DNA of 7,184 bases. It comes from Bacteroidota bacterium (GTDB taxonomy: Bacteria; Bacteroidota; Bacteroidia; Chitinophagales; Chitinophagaceae). The stretch lies in the NCBI GenBank assembly GCA_026391115.1, contig JAPLER010000075.1, forward strand, positions 1 through 7,184, in the 5' to 3' direction. This document shows, one piece after another, positions 6,232 to 7,184 of this stretch. Position 1 is the stretch's first letter. Each line of letters begins with the position of its first letter. The notes beneath the pieces are model-generated. The model saw only the letters and a list, made by a program, of their open reading frames with translations. It ran no database searches and was not told the DNA's origin. Made by a program: the position numbers and the translations under genes.

Positions 6232-6651
6232 TTAATGAACTCCTTTTTCTTCAAATACCAACTGCTCTAAACCATTCTTAACACGATAGTCGTTAATGGC
6301 AGCTTTAATAGCATCTTCTGCTAAAACTGAACAGTGAATTTTTACTGGAGGAAGATTTAATTCTTCAACAATATCCATATTGTCAATAGCAACAGCTTGG
6401 TCAACAGTTTTTCCTTTTAACCATTCTGTAGCTAATGATGAAGATGCAATAGCAGAGCCACATCCAAAGGTTTTAAACTTTGCATCTTTAATGATTCCTG
6501 TTGCATCATCCACTTCAATCTGAAGTCTCATAACGTCTCCACATTCTGGAGCTCCAACTAAACCAGTTCCAACGCTTTTACTTGCTTTATCAAGTGTTCC
6601 AACGTTTTTTGGATTGCTGTAATGATCGATTACTTTATCTGAGTATGCCAT
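6232..6651 (-). CDS. iscU: Fe-S cluster assembly scaffold IscU
   Basis: IscU is the cytoplasmic scaffold on which sulfur from IscS and iron are built into a 2Fe-2S cluster. The 139-residue protein starts MAYSDKVIDHYSNPKNVG and carries all the key residues: Cys37 and Asp39 (GAPECGDVM), Cys64 (FGCGSAIASSS) and His106-Cys107 (KIHCSVLAEDA). LPPVK at 100-104 is the recognition site of the specialised Hsp70 HscA, so an HscA/HscB pair or an equivalent chaperone is expected elsewhere in the genome, although none is in the visible operon. This order of Cys-Asp-Cys-His-Cys, with no insertion, separates it from SufU. It lies between iscS (87-base gap) and iscA (80-base gap), both gaps having related hairpins. 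The tail FEEKGVH is slightly longer than in E. coli. Confidence 0.97.
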   Translation of the reverse strand: MAYSDKVIDHYSNPKNVGTLDKASKSVGTGLVGAPECGDVMRLQIEVDDATGIIKDAKFKTFGCGSAIASSSLATEWLKGKTVDQAVAIDNMDIVEELNLPPVKIHCSVLAEDAIKAAINDYRVKNGLEQLVFEEKGVH

Positions 6652-6681
6652 ATTTTTTTTATTTTAAATTTTATATTTTTA

Positions 6682-6733
6682 ATTTTGAATGAAGAAAAAA
6701 ATAATTTAAAATTTATAATTCAACATTCAAAAT
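6682..6733 (-). repeat. AT-rich inverted-repeat element upstream of iscU (copy B)
   Basis: ATTTTGAATG (6682-6691) is exactly mirrored by CATTCAAAAT (6724-6733). Within it, 6698-6723 is 24/26 identical to 6193-6218 in the next gap of the same operon. The stem layout is not the same as in copy A, so the two copies have diverged or have been rearranged. A run of T follows toward the iscU start. Base composition is almost entirely A and T, so part of the likeness may be due to composition. Confidence 0.55.
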
Positions 6734-6738
6734 AGAAA

Positions 6739-7184
6739 TTAATGATGTGCCCATTCAATACTGTTCAAATCAATTCCTTCTTTGTACATTTCCCAAAGCG
6801 GACTCATCTCTCTTAATTTCAACACAGTATTTGTAATTTGCTCTATTGTATAATCAATTTGTTCTTCTGTTGTAAAACGACTTAAGCCAAAACGTAAACT
6901 GCTATGTGCTAAATCATCTCCTAAGCCTAATGCTTTTAAAACATAGCTTGGTTCAAGTGAAGCTGAAGTACAAGCAGAGCCTGAACTTAAAGCAATATTT
7001 TTATTAAAGCCCATTAACAACCCTTCACCCTCAACGTGTTTAAACGAAATATTTGAAACGTGTGGTAAACGATGTTCTTTATTTCCATTCACATAACTCT
7101 CTTCTATTTTACATAAAGCATTTTCTAATTTATCTCTTAAAACAGAGGTATGAGCAGCATCTTTATCCATTTCTAAACGGCACA
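6739..7184 (-). CDS. iscS: Cysteine desulfurase IscS, C-terminal part (5' end beyond window)
   Basis: IscS is a PLP enzyme that takes sulfur from cysteine as a persulfide and gives it to IscU and other acceptors. The window holds the last 147 codons plus stop; the frame is open to the edge (reading CRLEMDKDAA), so the first internal Met at 7170 is not the start. The loop SSGSACTSASLEPSYVL contains the catalytic Cys (codon 6972-6970) followed by the family's SASLEPSYVL. ALGLGDDLAHSSLRFGLSRFTTEEQIDYTI and the final PLWEMYKEGIDLNSIEWAHH-type tail match group I desulfurases (IscS), where the C-terminus contacts IscU. The family is about 400 residues, so about 250 are missing. It is followed by iscU after 87 bases, and it is likely that the operon promoter is outside the window. 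Confidence 0.97.
   Translation of the reverse strand, partial: CRLEMDKDAAHTSVLRDKLENALCKIEESYVNGNKEHRLPHVSNISFKHVEGEGLLMGFNKNIALSSGSACTSASLEPSYVLKALGLGDDLAHSSLRFGLSRFTTEEQIDYTIEQITNTVLKLREMSPLWEMYKEGIDLNSIEWAHH

Noticed and set aside
6152..6738. CRISPR-like repeats in the isc gaps
   Set aside because: There are only two copies, separated by the iscU gene, with no regular spacers; they are AT-rich hairpin elements.
7168..7170. The Met codon at 7170 as the start of a short IscS-like protein
   Set aside because: The frame remains open to the window edge and the protein would lack the PLP-binding Lys and most of the fold; it is the end of a full iscS.

Overview
The window reads as an AT-rich genome of a member of the Bacteroidota. 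The protein families, the near absence of Shine-Dalgarno sequences before start codons and the secreted proteins whose signal peptides end in AQ all fit; no finer placement is claimed. Every gene lies on the minus strand, so the text below runs from high to low coordinates.

Positions 7184 to 4870 hold an iron-sulfur/oxidative-stress operon: the 3' part of iscS (cysteine desulfurase), iscU (scaffold), iscA (A-type carrier), a small lipoprotein of unknown function, and a Mn-type superoxide dismutase gene. The sod gene is broken. About 86 bases are missing near its 3' end, which removes the Asp and His metal ligands (the DVWEHAYY region) and shifts the frame, yet the normal C-terminal end is still readable just downstream in another frame. 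The iscS-iscU and iscU-iscA gaps carry related AT-rich hairpin elements. A strong rho-independent terminator at 4817-4846 closes the operon.

Positions 4690 to 3001 hold a POTRA-less Omp85-like outer-membrane barrel gene and a small secreted, His- and Cys-rich protein ending in PPPPKC. A perfect palindrome overlaps the start codon of the small gene, and two hairpins lie at its end.

Positions 2852 to 1 hold a tripartite efflux operon: a lipoprotein membrane fusion protein (AcrA-like) followed by the first 559 residues of an HAE1-type RND pump (AcrB-like). An operator-like palindrome and a 10-bp hairpin lie in the leader, and a larger REP-like palindrome sits between the two genes. The rest of the pump, and probably an outer-membrane channel gene, lie beyond position 1.

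Together the genes cover Fe-S assembly, superoxide defence and envelope export. No clearly new defence or mobile system was found. The most notable items are the damaged sod, the duplicated hairpins in the isc operon, and the unrecognised small secreted protein and lipoprotein.
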